DNA of 29,584 nucleotides from Polyangiaceae bacterium. Its GTDB lineage: Bacteria; Myxococcota; Polyangia; Polyangiales; Polyangiaceae. Positions 18,549 through 25,719 of the stretch are shown piece after piece; the first letter of the stretch is position 1; each line of letters begins with the position of its first letter. The notes beneath the pieces are model-generated. The model saw only the letters and a list, made by a program, of their open reading frames with translations, was not told the origin of the DNA and did not search any database. A program made the translations under genes and the position numbers. Location: the NCBI GenBank assembly GCA_025936205.1, contig JAICTU010000038.1, positions 1 through 29,584 of the forward strand. Direction: 5' to 3'.

Positions 18549-19230
18549 TGTTGCATCAAAAGATCGGACAGCGGATCGCCACCTGCGCCTGGAGCGGTGC
18601 CGCACTGCTGCCTCTGCTCGTGGCCTGCGGCTCGGGGGACTACGCCAGCTTCGAGGAACAGGAAACCACTCCCATCGGTGGATCGGCACAGCCCCTGAAC
18701 GGCAGCGGCGCCCCCTCGGGCCCACACTTTAACTTGAACATCATCGGCACGAAGACCAAGAGCGCCGACGTCACCACCGGTGGACGCATCTTCGTGCCCT
18801 TGCAGGGCTCGGCGAAGATCTTGCTCGCCGAGGGGCCTGACTTCGCCGTGCTCGATGCGAATGGCACCGATGGCTCGGCGCAGTTCCAGCTCCCCGCTCC
18901 GGACCCAGACGGCGACGGGATCACCAATTACCAGTGTTGGCGCGCGCGCTGGGCAAGCTGGGCGGGTCTTCGACGCTGACCACCTGCGCGCCCGACCCGA
19001 CCGCGGGTGAGGAGCTGTGCAGCGCGGACGCTTTGTCCCTGGTTCGCACAAACGGTAAGCAGAGGTTCCAGAACGTGTCGAAGGAGCTGCTGTTCGTCTC
19101 CGTGGATCTGGACGGGGACGGCGTGAACGAACAAGTCAGTTTGTTCGACGCAGCGTTGCAGGACTTCTTCTGGCAGGTCGACAACAATGGGCTGCGGCTC
19201 GCGCAGCTTCGCTTCTATCCGACGCGCTGA
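18549..19230 (+). pseudogene. Secreted lipoprotein with one frameshift
   Basis: ATG 18549 opens a signal peptide ending in a lipobox (LLPLLVACGSGD), so the mature protein should be lipid-anchored at the Cys. The following domain (GPHFNLNIIGTKTKSADV, RIFVPLQGSAKILLAEGPDF, DPDGDGITNY) is broken near 18933, where the frame runs into a stop at 18979. The other frame continues without loss: VLARALGKLGGSSTLTTCAP, then VDLDGDGVNEQVSLFD and NNGLRLAQLRFYP, ending at 19230. Joined, the product is about 227 residues and resembles a cell-surface family I recall from delta-proteobacteria, with no known function. The two DxDGDG motifs look like calcium-binding loops. The whole gene is otherwise intact, so this is a recent frameshift or a sequencing error. 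A stem-loop follows the stop. Confidence 0.7.
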
Positions 19231-19236
19231 GAGGCC

Positions 19237-19282
19237 GGGCGAGATCCCCACGCGCCCACTGAGCCGGCGCGGGGGATCGCCC
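19237..19282 (+). terminator. Stem-loop after the lipoprotein gene
   Basis: GGGCGAGATCCCC (19237-19249) pairs with GGGGGATCGCCC (19271-19282) with a small bulge. The loop itself can pair (GCGCC with GGCGC). It starts 6 nt after the lipoprotein stop and is followed by CAGGTTTCTCC. It is likely a terminator, though without a clear T-run. From here to about 19460 I see no gene. Confidence 0.5.
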
Positions 19283-19460
19283 AGGTTTCTCCGGCGCCAA
19301 CCGCTGCAGGCCATGTCCACCTGGGCCTTGCCGTTCGCAGGACACCTATTGCTTGTGCGGACGATAGGCAGGCGGGCGCGAGCGCAACCTACCTGATGCA
19401 TCCTTGCGCACCTGTCCGAGCTGCGGCCGACTCCCCGTGCAGACACACCGGCGGCAGATC

Positions 19461-19634
19461 ATGAACAAGCTCACCCTGCTCACCGTCGCCGAGCTCACCA
19501 ATATGCGCTGCGCGAGGGGCTGCAGCGCACGCTGGGAGGACATGCCCGTCCAGCATTGCAAGCGATGTTCCAAGCGGGGAAGAAGCGCTGCAGGCTCATC
19601 GCGTTGCCGCTGGGCGCAAGGAATGCCTACGTGA
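19461..19634 (+). pseudogene. Small unrecognised ORF, probably frameshifted
   Basis: ATG 19461 opens MNKLTLLTVAELTNMR, which then becomes Cys/Arg-rich and ends at 19634 (57 residues). In another frame, from about 19500, the reading ALREGLQRTLGGHARPALQA and MFQAGKKRCRLIALPLGA looks more like a soluble helical protein and follows on naturally from LTN. So this may be the start of a protein with a frameshift near 19503. I do not recognise the family. It lies upstream of the sigma-54-like promoter of the Spy-like gene, and two putative activator sites overlap its 3' part. Confidence 0.25.
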
Positions 19635-19657
19635 ACTCGACCACGCAAGGGTGCGCA
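19614..19657 (+). promoter_or_regulatory. Putative activator sites upstream of the Spy-like gene
   Basis: GCGCAA-GGA-ATGCCT (19614-19628, left half perfect) and ACGCAAGGGTGCGC (19643-19656, with a spacer one base shorter than in the other sites). They lie 67 and about 38 bp before the -24 element, like the 71/41 arrangement before usp. Weaker matches than at the other promoters. Confidence 0.35.
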
Positions 19658-19695
19658 GAGGCCGCGAACGCAGATGGCAGTGGCTTGGCTGGCAC

Positions 19696-19711
19696 CGGCA
19701 TGCGCCTTGCA
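19696..19711 (+). promoter_or_regulatory. Sigma-54 promoter for the Spy-like/host-attachment operon
   Basis: CGGCATG-CGCC-TTGCA: GGC at -24 and a perfect TTGCA at -12, two mismatches from consensus. Predicted start near 19722. The ATG at 19674 would lie outside the transcript, which moves the start of the Spy-like gene downstream. Confidence 0.55.
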
Positions 19712-19763
19712 CCCGGGTGGAGTCGAGCCGGCGTCGTTTCGAGTCGGGAGCTCGGAGCTCAAT

Positions 19764-20453
19764 CTGTTCGCAGGTCTGCGTTGGGCCGCACTGCCCTTGT
19801 TGGCACTCGGCCTGTCCACTTCGCTGAGAGCGAAAGCTCAGCGGGCAGCTGCGGCACCCGCTGCTGCCGCGAGCACCAGCATGGCGGGCTCGTCTCCGGA
19901 CCTATCCGCCGCGCAGCGACAGCAGGTCGCCACGCCCCGCGAGAAGACCGCACGCCAGCTGGCGCCCCTGCGCGAGCAGCTCAACGCCAGGCAGAAGGAG
20001 CTCCTCGCGCTCTGGAGCGCAGAGCCGCCGAACCGCACGGCGCTCTTGCAGAAAGAGTCCGAAGCAACGGGGCTGCGCCAGAAATGCGGCAACTGCGGAT
20101 CGAGCAGCGACTCTCTCTGCTGGCGATATTTACACCAGCGCAGCGGACGACCTGGAGGTCGCAACACGGAGGGAGTAGGATGGGAAGAACGGGCATGGGC
20201 ATGCGGCTGCATGCAGGGGGGCAACGACATGGGCGGCATGCACGGCGGCGGCATGGGGAACATGCACGGTGGCATGCGCAACATGCACGGTGGCAACACG
20301 CACGGTGGCATGGCCTCTGGGGGCGGGATGGAGATGGGCGCGGACGAGTGCCTCGATTGCATGGACTGTATGAATTGCGAAGGCGCCGGGGCGTGCGCAA
20401 CGCCACCGTCGCCGCCGGCAGCCGTGGCACCAGCTGCGCCCCGGCCCAACTGA
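19764..20453 (+). pseudogene. Spy/CpxP-like periplasmic metal-stress protein with Met/Gly/His repeats and a Cys cluster; two frameshifts
   Basis: No ATG, GTG or TTG lies in frame after the predicted transcription start; a CTG at 19764 has GGAG 6 nt upstream and opens a good signal peptide (FAGLRWAALPLLALGLSTSL). The mature part begins with a Spy/ZraP-type helical domain (DLSAAQRQQVATPREKTARQ, LNARQKELLALWSAEPPNRT). Near 20083 the frame must shift to read MRQLRIEQRLSLLAIFTPAQ, a typical continuation with the LTxxQ-like FTPAQ. In the G-run near 20217 it must shift back to give GGNDMGGMHGGGMGNMHGGM and a Cys cluster CLDCMDCMNCEGAGAC. Without both shifts the original frame is open but has lost the middle helix. 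Met/His/Cys-rich tails bind soft metals such as copper; Spy-like proteins act as chaperones under envelope stress. First gene of an operon with the two host-attachment genes. Confidence 0.6.
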
Positions 20454-20489
20454 GACCCGAGCTGCGGACTGCCGCGAGGAGCGCCTCTC

Positions 20490-21053
20490 ATGAGCAAGAT
20501 TGGAATTGTCGTCGCGGATGGCCAGCGCGCTCGCTTCCTCACGCTCGTGTTCCGGCAAACGCCGGCACAGCGCTCCGCTCCGGAGCTGATCGAAACGCTG
20601 GTTTTGAGCAATCCCGAAGGTTCAGCGCCTGCCCCGGAATCGCTTTCTGTTGGCGAGGGCGCGGCCGACCTCGAAGCTCATCGCCGCCAGCACGAGTTCC
20701 TGCGGCGCTTCGCGCGCCCGTTGCTGGCGCAGGTTCGGCTCTTCATCGTCGACCAGGGCATCGAGCAGTTGATCTTCGTGGCTGAACCCCACCTGCTCGG
20801 TGTGGCGCGACTGGAGCTGGAAAACGAGCCTCTGCGCGACGTCAGGGTGACTCAGCTGGCCGCCGACCTCTCACGACATCCCTCGATCGCGATCCCCGAA
20901 ATCTTGACGCTGCGCGGGTTGTTGCCAGCGACTTGCTTCCCGCACGCAATCCAACCTCTGCTCAACGGAGTATCATCATGCCCAGCACCGGAATCATCGT
21001 CGCAGATGGCGCCCGCGCCCGTTTCATCACGTTCCAGCCACCGGACGAGCTGA
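20490..21053 (+). CDS. Host-attachment-family protein, copy 1
   Basis: 187 residues from ATG 20490, with GAGGAG upstream. The N-terminus MSKIGIVVADGQRARFLTLV and the later FARPLLAQVRLFIVDQGIEQ, LIFVAEPHLLGVARLELE and VTQLAADLSRH match the PF10116-type family named 'protein required for attachment to host cells', which has an eRF1-like fold; the family name rests on one old phenotype and the biochemical role is unknown. Homology stops around LTLRGLLPA. The last 30 or so residues are read from DNA that also encodes the start of the next gene, giving a 76-bp overlap, so the original stop was probably lost. Tandem paralogue of the next gene. Often found among stress genes. Confidence 0.8.
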   Translation: MSKIGIVVADGQRARFLTLVFRQTPAQRSAPELIETLVLSNPEGSAPAPESLSVGEGAADLEAHRRQHEFLRRFARPLLAQVRLFIVDQGIEQLIFVAEPHLLGVARLELENEPLRDVRVTQLAADLSRHPSIAIPEILTLRGLLPATCFPHAIQPLLNGVSSCPAPESSSQMAPAPVSSRSSHRTS

Positions 21054-21514
21054 CTCCGGAACGAGGCACCAACCTGATCGAGCACTCGGATCTGATCAAC
21101 CCGGAAGGCGATCTACCGGCGCGGGAGTTGTTCAGCGATCGCCAGGGTCGCACCCACGGTTCCCCCAACGGCTCCGCGCACGGCCCTGACGACCATCGAG
21201 AGGAACATCAGCTGGAGCTGACACGGCGCTTTGTCCGGCGCATTCTGGAGGAGGCGCGGCGGTTCATCGCCGGGCACTCCCCGGAGCGCGTGGTGCTCGC
21301 CGCGGAGCCCCGGTTGCTCGGGATCGTGCGCACCGAGCTGGAGCAGCACGCCCTTCCCCACGCCCAAGTCACCACCATCGCCGAGGACCTGTCGCGCCGT
21401 TCACTGGGCGATATCGCGAGCATCCTGGCGCAGCATGGCCTGCTACCACCGGTCAGTCCTCCTCGGGCCGGGGTGTATCGTCCTCGCGGTCAACCACCGT
21501 CCCCGCCGCGCTAG
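20978..21514 (+). CDS. Host-attachment-family protein, copy 2
   Basis: 178 residues from ATG 20978, which has CGGAG 7 nt upstream. Same family as the preceding gene: MPSTGIIVADGARARFITFQ, NLIEHSDLINPEGDLPAREL, RRFVRRILEEARRF, VVLAAEPRLLGIVRTELEQH and EDLSRRSLGDIASILAQHGL. The middle differs: a polar insert (GRTHGSPNGSAHGPDDH) replaces the shorter linker of copy 1. The upstream part of the open frame (20933-20977) is not needed. Its start lies inside the 3' end of copy 1, so the two are translationally coupled. No signal peptide or membrane segment. Role unknown. Confidence 0.82.
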   Translation: MPSTGIIVADGARARFITFQPPDELTPERGTNLIEHSDLINPEGDLPARELFSDRQGRTHGSPNGSAHGPDDHREEHQLELTRRFVRRILEEARRFIAGHSPERVVLAAEPRLLGIVRTELEQHALPHAQVTTIAEDLSRRSLGDIASILAQHGLLPPVSPPRAGVYRPRGQPPSPPR

Positions 21515-21521
21515 AGCCGCA

Positions 21522-22136
21522 TCACCCGCCCTGGGCGGGTAGGTCGACCCAGAAGGTGGACCCGGAGCCCACCTGACTCCAGAACGCGAGCTCCCCACCC
21601 ATTTGCTCCACCCACCACTTGGTCATGGCCAAGCTCCGACCGGCTCGTTCCGTCCCGGAGCGGGCCTGCAGTGCAGGAGTGCGGTCAAACAACCGAGCCT
21701 GTTGAGCCGGGCCGATGCCAAGGCCCGTGTCGGTCACGGCAATCCGGACGCGACGCGGACCGGGCTGAAAGATGCGAATCCGCAGTTTGCCGTTGAGGCG
21801 ATTGTATTCGATGGCATTCGCGCACAGGTTCATCAGCACCTCCCGCAGCAGCTTCCGATCGGCGGCGACCAGCGGGAGCGCTTCCCCTATCGGTGTGAGG
21901 AGAACGATTTCGATGCCCGAGCGCCGCGCAGTCGCCTCCAGGCTGGCGCGCACACTCCGCGCGAGCTCTTCGCTATCGACCGCCTGGATATCGAGCGGGT
22001 ACCGCTCCGCCCCGATCCCGGATGGATCGCTCAATCTCATGCTCGGCTCTGGCACACGCACCCCCCTGGACTCGCTCGTATCGAGACACGACCGATCGCC
22101 CCCAACAGTGTGCTCGGCGCCGGGCACAGGGTCCAT
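21522..22136 (-). pseudogene. Histidine-kinase ATPase-domain fragment
   Basis: From about 22050 down to the stop at 21522 the minus strand encodes only a HATPase domain: YPLDIQAVDSEELARSVRAS, N box LLREVLMNLCANAIEYNRLN, G1 box VTDTGLGIGPAQQ, and a final strand GSGSTFWVDLP. The sensor and the HisKA domain with its phosphorylated His are absent, and the G2 box, expected as GxGLGLA, reads GRSLAMTKWWVEQMGG, so nucleotide binding is doubtful. The wording resembles the kinases at 6463-8451 and 11322-12908 (TFW at the end, NAIxYNR), so it may be a decayed relative. Sequence upstream of 22050 in this frame shows no known domain. It is convergent with the host-attachment operon. Confidence 0.6.
21524..21540. 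terminator. Possible hairpin between convergent genes
   Basis: ACCCGCC-CTG-GGCGGGT, a perfect 7-bp stem with a 3-nt loop, 9 nt after the stop of host-attachment copy 2 and overlapping the 3' end of the kinase fragment on the other strand. There is no T-run, so termination is only a guess. Confidence 0.3.
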
Positions 22137-22431
22137 CCCAATTCTTCGGGAGGTCACCTTTGCCGCTAGTGAGCTTGGCGACACGCACTTCCGTATCGCG
22201 CCCGCTTTCTCGATCCAACAGCAACGGATCCGGCCTGCTTCGGGCCCGCTCGATGTCCTCACTCGGGCTGGCGCTCTCGACCAGTTCGGGCTCCCAGAAG
22301 CCGCGACTCACCAACTCCTGTCGCCCCTCTTTGTCGGTGGCGGACTCGCGCGACGGCTTCGGCGCTCGTGCGGGACGCGCGCGGCGCTTCTCGCGCCGAA
22401 GGCGAGCCGCCTCGGTGTGGTGCGGAGCCAT
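21973..22431 (-). other. Unrecognised charged ORF of uncertain coding status
   Basis: From ATG 22431 the frame reads MAPHHTEAARLRREKRRARP and continues Arg/Lys- then Asp/Glu-rich (QELVSRGFWEPELVESASPS, VRVAKLTSGKGDLPKNWDGP). Down to about 22140 the composition looks like a real small hydrophilic protein; beyond that it overlaps the kinase fragment in another frame and becomes Arg-rich, so the true end is unclear. No family recognised and no signal peptide. Low confidence. Confidence 0.25.
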
Positions 22432-22500
22432 GAATTTGCTCTTCGTCTTATCGTGATCTCCCTCGCTCAGCTGGCTTCTGGTGTGACGACTCGTGGCATG

Positions 22501-22820
22501 GCAAAGAGCTCGCGCAGATCCCGGCGGCAGCTGCGCTCTCACGTCGGCGATCTCGCCCGCACGGATGCTCTGCTCCAGAGCCTGAGCCACCTGACCCACG
22601 ATCTGCGCGGCGTGCTCGGCATTCACCGAGAGCAGATACGAGATCGCGCCCTCCATACCCGCACGCGTGACGTGCGGGTCGGGTCCGTCGGTTTGCGACG
22701 TGAGGCGATTTGGCGAGCAAGCTCGGGACCTGTGCCAGCGGTTGCCGTGCTTCTTCCGGCCGAATGCGCCGGATGATGCCGGAGAGCACCTCCTCCAGCG
22801 CGGGCTCGGCATTGGGCCGG
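22501..22820 (-). pseudogene. DUF2267 protein remnant with a frameshift
   Basis: Two halves of a DUF2267 domain lie in different frames on the minus strand. The first half, PNAEPALEEVLSGIIRRIRP followed by EEARQPLAQVPSLLA (about 22820-22720), matches the repeated helix pair with EEA..L..QLP. The second half, SVNAEHAAQIVGQVAQALEQ followed by SIRAGEIADVRAQLPPG (about 22640-22505), matches the second repeat with GEIxDVxAQLP. Between them the frame is lost. DUF2267 proteins are small helical proteins of unknown function, frequently next to stress genes. Start and end are not defined. Confidence 0.55.
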
Positions 22821-22904
22821 AGGAGCCACGTCCGCGGCTGCCCCGCTCGCCCGGTCCGCGGCCCCTCGCACATCGCGCAGCATGCCCTGCGGCCCTTGCG
22901 CGGG

Positions 22905-23185
22905 ATCGGGATCTCGCGCTCGAACTCCTGCTCCTCACCTCCGGCCGCGTCACGATGGCGCGGGCGATGCCGACCCGCTTCTTCATGCCCCCCGAGAGAT
23001 CTTTGGGCATCGCCCCCCAGCTCGCCCAGCGACAGCCCCACCGCGCGGAATGCCCAGGCGATCCGCTCCTGGATGCTCGCTGCTCATCGTATGAACAAAC
23101 GATCGTGGAGGGCGTATTCCAGGTTCTCTCCGGCCGTCATCGAATCAAACAACACGCCTGCCTGGAACGGCAGCACGACGAGCCT
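22905..23185 (-). pseudogene. MlaF-like ABC transporter ATPase remnant
   Basis: Three pieces in order on the minus strand but in different frames: VVLPFQAGVLFDSMTAGENL (Q-loop region, near 23180-23110), ERIAWAFRAVGLSLGELGG (near 23068-23012) and PKDLSGGMKKRVGIARAIVT (near 23007-22945, the ABC signature). LSGGMKKRVGIARAI is typical of the MlaF/Ttg2A lipid-transport ATPase rather than of importers. Walker A and everything after the signature (Walker B, H-loop) are missing. One frame break coincides with a G6 run (23013-23018). Just downstream, MLRDVRGAADRASGAAADVA might be a scrap of an MlaD-like substrate-binding protein. The parent operon maintained outer-membrane lipid asymmetry; nothing functional remains. 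Confidence 0.6.
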
Positions 23186-23327
23186 GACTCGGGCTGGGCC
23201 GGCATTTGAACGGGTGGTGACCTGTTCACGCGCTTGCCCTGATCCGCGCCTCGGAGGCGGTGACACTGTTCGACGCGCCGTATCCGGCGAGCTAGTTCCT
23301 TCGCACGGTCGATGCTAGCGTCGTGTC

Positions 23328-24704
23328 GTGGCTTTTGCTTCGCGCCCTCGCAAGTCGTCTCTTCCGCATGGGGCTCCGGGCGGCCCTGCGAGCGTCGTCG
23401 ACTGGATCGTGCGCAAGCGCGACGGCGGCGAGCTCGCGTCCGAGCAAATCCAGCAGCTGATCGGGCGCTTTCTGCAGGGTGAGGTGACCGACTATCAGCT
23501 CAGCGCGTGGCTGATGGCGGTGTTCTTCCAGGGCCTGACGCTGCGGGAGACGGTCGCGCTGACGGGGGCAATGCTGCACTCCGGGCGGCAGCTGACGCAT
23601 CCCGGCAACTCGCGGCCCAAGGTAGACAAGCACTCGACCGGAGGCGTGGGCGACAAGATCAGTCTGTGCCTGGCGCCGCTGGTCGCAGCCTGCGGAGCAG
23701 CGGTGCCGATGATCTCGGGGCGGGGACTGGGCCACACGGGCGGCACGCTCGACAAGCTGGAAGCCATCCCGGGATATCAGGTCCAGATCAGCGCCTCGCG
23801 CTTTCAAAGCATCGTGCGCCGTGCCGGAGCGTCGATCATCGGACAGACGAAGGAGCTGGCGCCGGCGGACGCGCGCATCTACGCGCTGCGCGACGTGACC
23901 GGCACGGTGGCGAGCCGGCCGTTGATCGTGGCGAGCATTCTGTCGAAGAAGCTGGCGGCCGGGCTCGATGCGCTCGTGATGGACGTGAAGGTCGGCGGCG
24001 GCGCGTTCATGCGCGATCGGAGCTCGGCGCGGGCCCTGAGTCAGCTGCTGAGCCGCGTGGGTGCCGAGCTGGGCCTGCCCGTGCGCGGGCTTTTAACGGA
24101 CATGTCGAGCCCGATCGGCCTGACCATCGGCAATGCGCTGGAGGTGCGCGAGGCCATCGAGGTGTTGCAAGGCGCGGGCCCGGCGGTCACGCGCGAGCTG
24201 ACCCTGGCGCTGGGCACGGAGATGCTGCGCGCCGCCGGGATCGAGCGCCAGCCGGCGGCGGCCCGGCGGCGCCTCGAACGCGCGCTGTCGAGCGGCGCGG
24301 GCGCCGAGAGCTTCGCGCGCATGATCGCGCTGCACGGCGGAGACGCTCGCGTGGTCGCCGAGCCCCGGCGCTTGCCGCGAGCACCGGCGCGGGTCGCAGT
24401 GCTCGCGCCACGGGCGGGTTATGTTTCGCGGATCGACGCGCTCGAGCTGGGACTGCTCGGAGTGTCGCTGGGTGCCGGCCGGACGCGCGCCGATCAGCAG
24501 GTCGATCCGCGCGTGGGCATCGAGCTGTGCGTCCAGGTCGGCTCTCGGATCGAGGCGAACGAGCCGCTTGCGCATCTGCATCTGGCAAGCCGGCGTTCGT
24601 CCGCCGAGGCGAGCGCGCGGGCCTTGTCGGCCTTCACACTTTCGAGCCGCGAGCCTGCTTCGGCATCCTGCGTGCTCGAGCGCCGGGGCCCGGCGCGCTC
24701 CTGA
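23328..24704 (+). CDS. deoA: Thymidine/pyrimidine-nucleoside phosphorylase
   Basis: 458 residues from GTG 23328. The family signature blocks are intact: VDWIVRKRDGGELASEQIQQ at the N-terminus, phosphate-binding KVDKHSTGGVGDKISL, then MISGRGLGHTGGTLDKLEAI, KKLAAGLDALVMDVKVGGGA and TDMSSPIGLTIGNALEV, with the C-terminal alpha/beta domain starting near AGYVSRIDALELGL. It splits thymidine or uridine with phosphate into the base and (deoxy)ribose-1-phosphate, feeding sugar into central metabolism. The last 40 residues are Ser/Ala/Arg-rich and variable. No operon partner on the plus strand; it ends 6 bp before the convergent anti-sigma gene. Family members also occur in stress clusters of other proteobacteria. 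The symbol deoA is used in the broad family sense. Confidence 0.9.
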   Translation: MAFASRPRKSSLPHGAPGGPASVVDWIVRKRDGGELASEQIQQLIGRFLQGEVTDYQLSAWLMAVFFQGLTLRETVALTGAMLHSGRQLTHPGNSRPKVDKHSTGGVGDKISLCLAPLVAACGAAVPMISGRGLGHTGGTLDKLEAIPGYQVQISASRFQSIVRRAGASIIGQTKELAPADARIYALRDVTGTVASRPLIVASILSKKLAAGLDALVMDVKVGGGAFMRDRSSARALSQLLSRVGAELGLPVRGLLTDMSSPIGLTIGNALEVREAIEVLQGAGPAVTRELTLALGTEMLRAAGIERQPAAARRRLERALSSGAGAESFARMIALHGGDARVVAEPRRLPRAPARVAVLAPRAGYVSRIDALELGLLGVSLGAGRTRADQQVDPRVGIELCVQVGSRIEANEPLAHLHLASRRSSAEASARALSAFTLSSREPASASCVLERRGPARS

Positions 24705-24710
24705 TACCCT

Positions 24711-25181
24711 TCAGAAGTGCTTGCCGACACCGAGCGTCAGCCGGAGCGCTGGCTTCGCCACGGCTGCGTCGCGCAACGCCTGATCCGGGCGGCCCGCCAC
24801 GGTGTGCTCTCCGCGCCGCACCACCCAGCGGAGCTGGGCCACGCTGCCCTTGGTGCGCGTTGCCATCTCGCCGCGCTGCGGCCAGTATTGCCACGGCTGC
24901 CCGAGAGCCAGGAGCAGCGCCGCGGCCACGGCGAGCGCGGGACCGAGCGCGCGCCAGGACCTGCGAGGCTTCAGCGGGCTCTGCGCGAGGGCCGCGAAAG
25001 CGGGCGCGGAGCTCGCAAAACTGCGCTGAGCTTCGCTCAGCTCCGAACAGCGCCGCCGGCACGGCTCGCAGCGGGCGGCGTGCGCGTCCAGCAGGTCAAG
25101 CTCGCTCGGAGTCAGCTCCCCCGCGAGCCACTGATCGAGCCGCAGATCGGAGGGGCAGTCTGCGCGGCGGTTCCGGATCAT
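24711..25181 (-). CDS. Zinc-finger anti-sigma factor, membrane-anchored
   Basis: 156 residues. The N-terminus has the anti-sigma zinc-finger motif H-x3-C-x2-C (LLDAHAARCEPCRRRC), preceded by a helical stretch with LDQWLAGELTPSELD. A single membrane helix follows (about residues 81-97, ALGPALAVAAALLLALG), then about 55 periplasmic residues (VAQLRWVVRRGEHTVAGRP). The ATG overlaps the sigma-factor stop by 4 bp (ATGA), so the two are coupled and the protein should hold its partner sigma factor inactive at the membrane until a periplasmic signal arrives. The C-terminal domain is short and its signal is unknown; the lipoprotein encoded first in the operon could be involved. Confidence 0.82.
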   Translation of the reverse strand: MIRNRRADCPSDLRLDQWLAGELTPSELDLLDAHAARCEPCRRRCSELSEAQRSFASSAPAFAALAQSPLKPRRSWRALGPALAVAAALLLALGQPWQYWPQRGEMATRTKGSVAQLRWVVRRGEHTVAGRPDQALRDAAVAKPALRLTLGVGKHF

Positions 25182-25719
25182 GTTCCCTGCCTCCGGCGCT
25201 CGCGCTCCTTCAGCTGCTGCAGCAGCTTACCGACCCACTGGCGCGAGCAGCCGAGCACGCTGGCGAGCTCTTCCTGTGTCAGTTCATCCATGTGGTAGTA
25301 CACCGCCACCTGCGCCAGCTCTTCTGGCAAGGTCGCGAGCCAGGCGCGCAGCTCGACCAGCGTCTCTGCGCTCGGCGCAGTGGGCTCTTCGCGCCCGGCG
25401 TAGTTCGCCGCCAGCAGCCGGGCGTGCGTGCGCCGACGACGCAACCGGCCCAGCGCGGCGTTCGTGGTCATGCGGTACAGGAAGTCATGGCCGAGCTCCT
25501 GCCGGCAAACTGCCCGGGATCCTGGATCAACGAGGTAAACACGTCATGGAGCACCTCCTGCGCCTCCGCCTCATCGCCGAGCAGCTGCCGGGCACGGCGC
25601 AACACCGCCGGACCGTGGGTGACGTACAGCGTCTCGAGCGAGAGGCGGGGCGACACGGGGGAAGCGAGGGCCCTAGCCTCGTCCAGGGCCGTCGTCGAGT
25701 GCAGAGCGAGCAGGGTCAC
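25178..25719 (-). pseudogene. ECF sigma factor, split by a frameshift
   Basis: GTG 25719 follows the lipoprotein stop directly. The first frame encodes the sigma-2 start (LETLYVTHGPAVLRRARQLL, GDEAEAQEVLHDVFTSL) and ends at 25468 after GQFAGRSSAMTSCTA. The second frame, entered near 25495, reads ELGHDFLYRMTTNAALGRLR (regions 2.3-2.4) and then sigma-4 with a helix-turn-helix (MDELTQEELASVLGCSRQWV, GKLLQQLKERERR). Joined, the protein is about 180 residues, the normal ECF length. The first stop and an ATG of the second frame overlap as ATGA (25471-25468), so expression as two polypeptides is possible, but this would cut region 2.4 and remove most of the -10 recognition helix from its domain; a simple indel is more likely. 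It should drive its own operon with the lipoprotein and anti-sigma genes. Confidence 0.75.

Noticed and set aside
20215..20340. Short DNA repeats resembling a CRISPR or minisatellite
   Set aside because: The repeats follow codons for Met-His-Gly-Gly units inside a coding region; unit spacing is irregular and there are no spacers.
23227..23247. Possible sigma-54 element before deoA (TTGC near 23234)
   Set aside because: The -24 half does not match (TGTTCAC instead of TGGCACG), and no activator dyad lies upstream.
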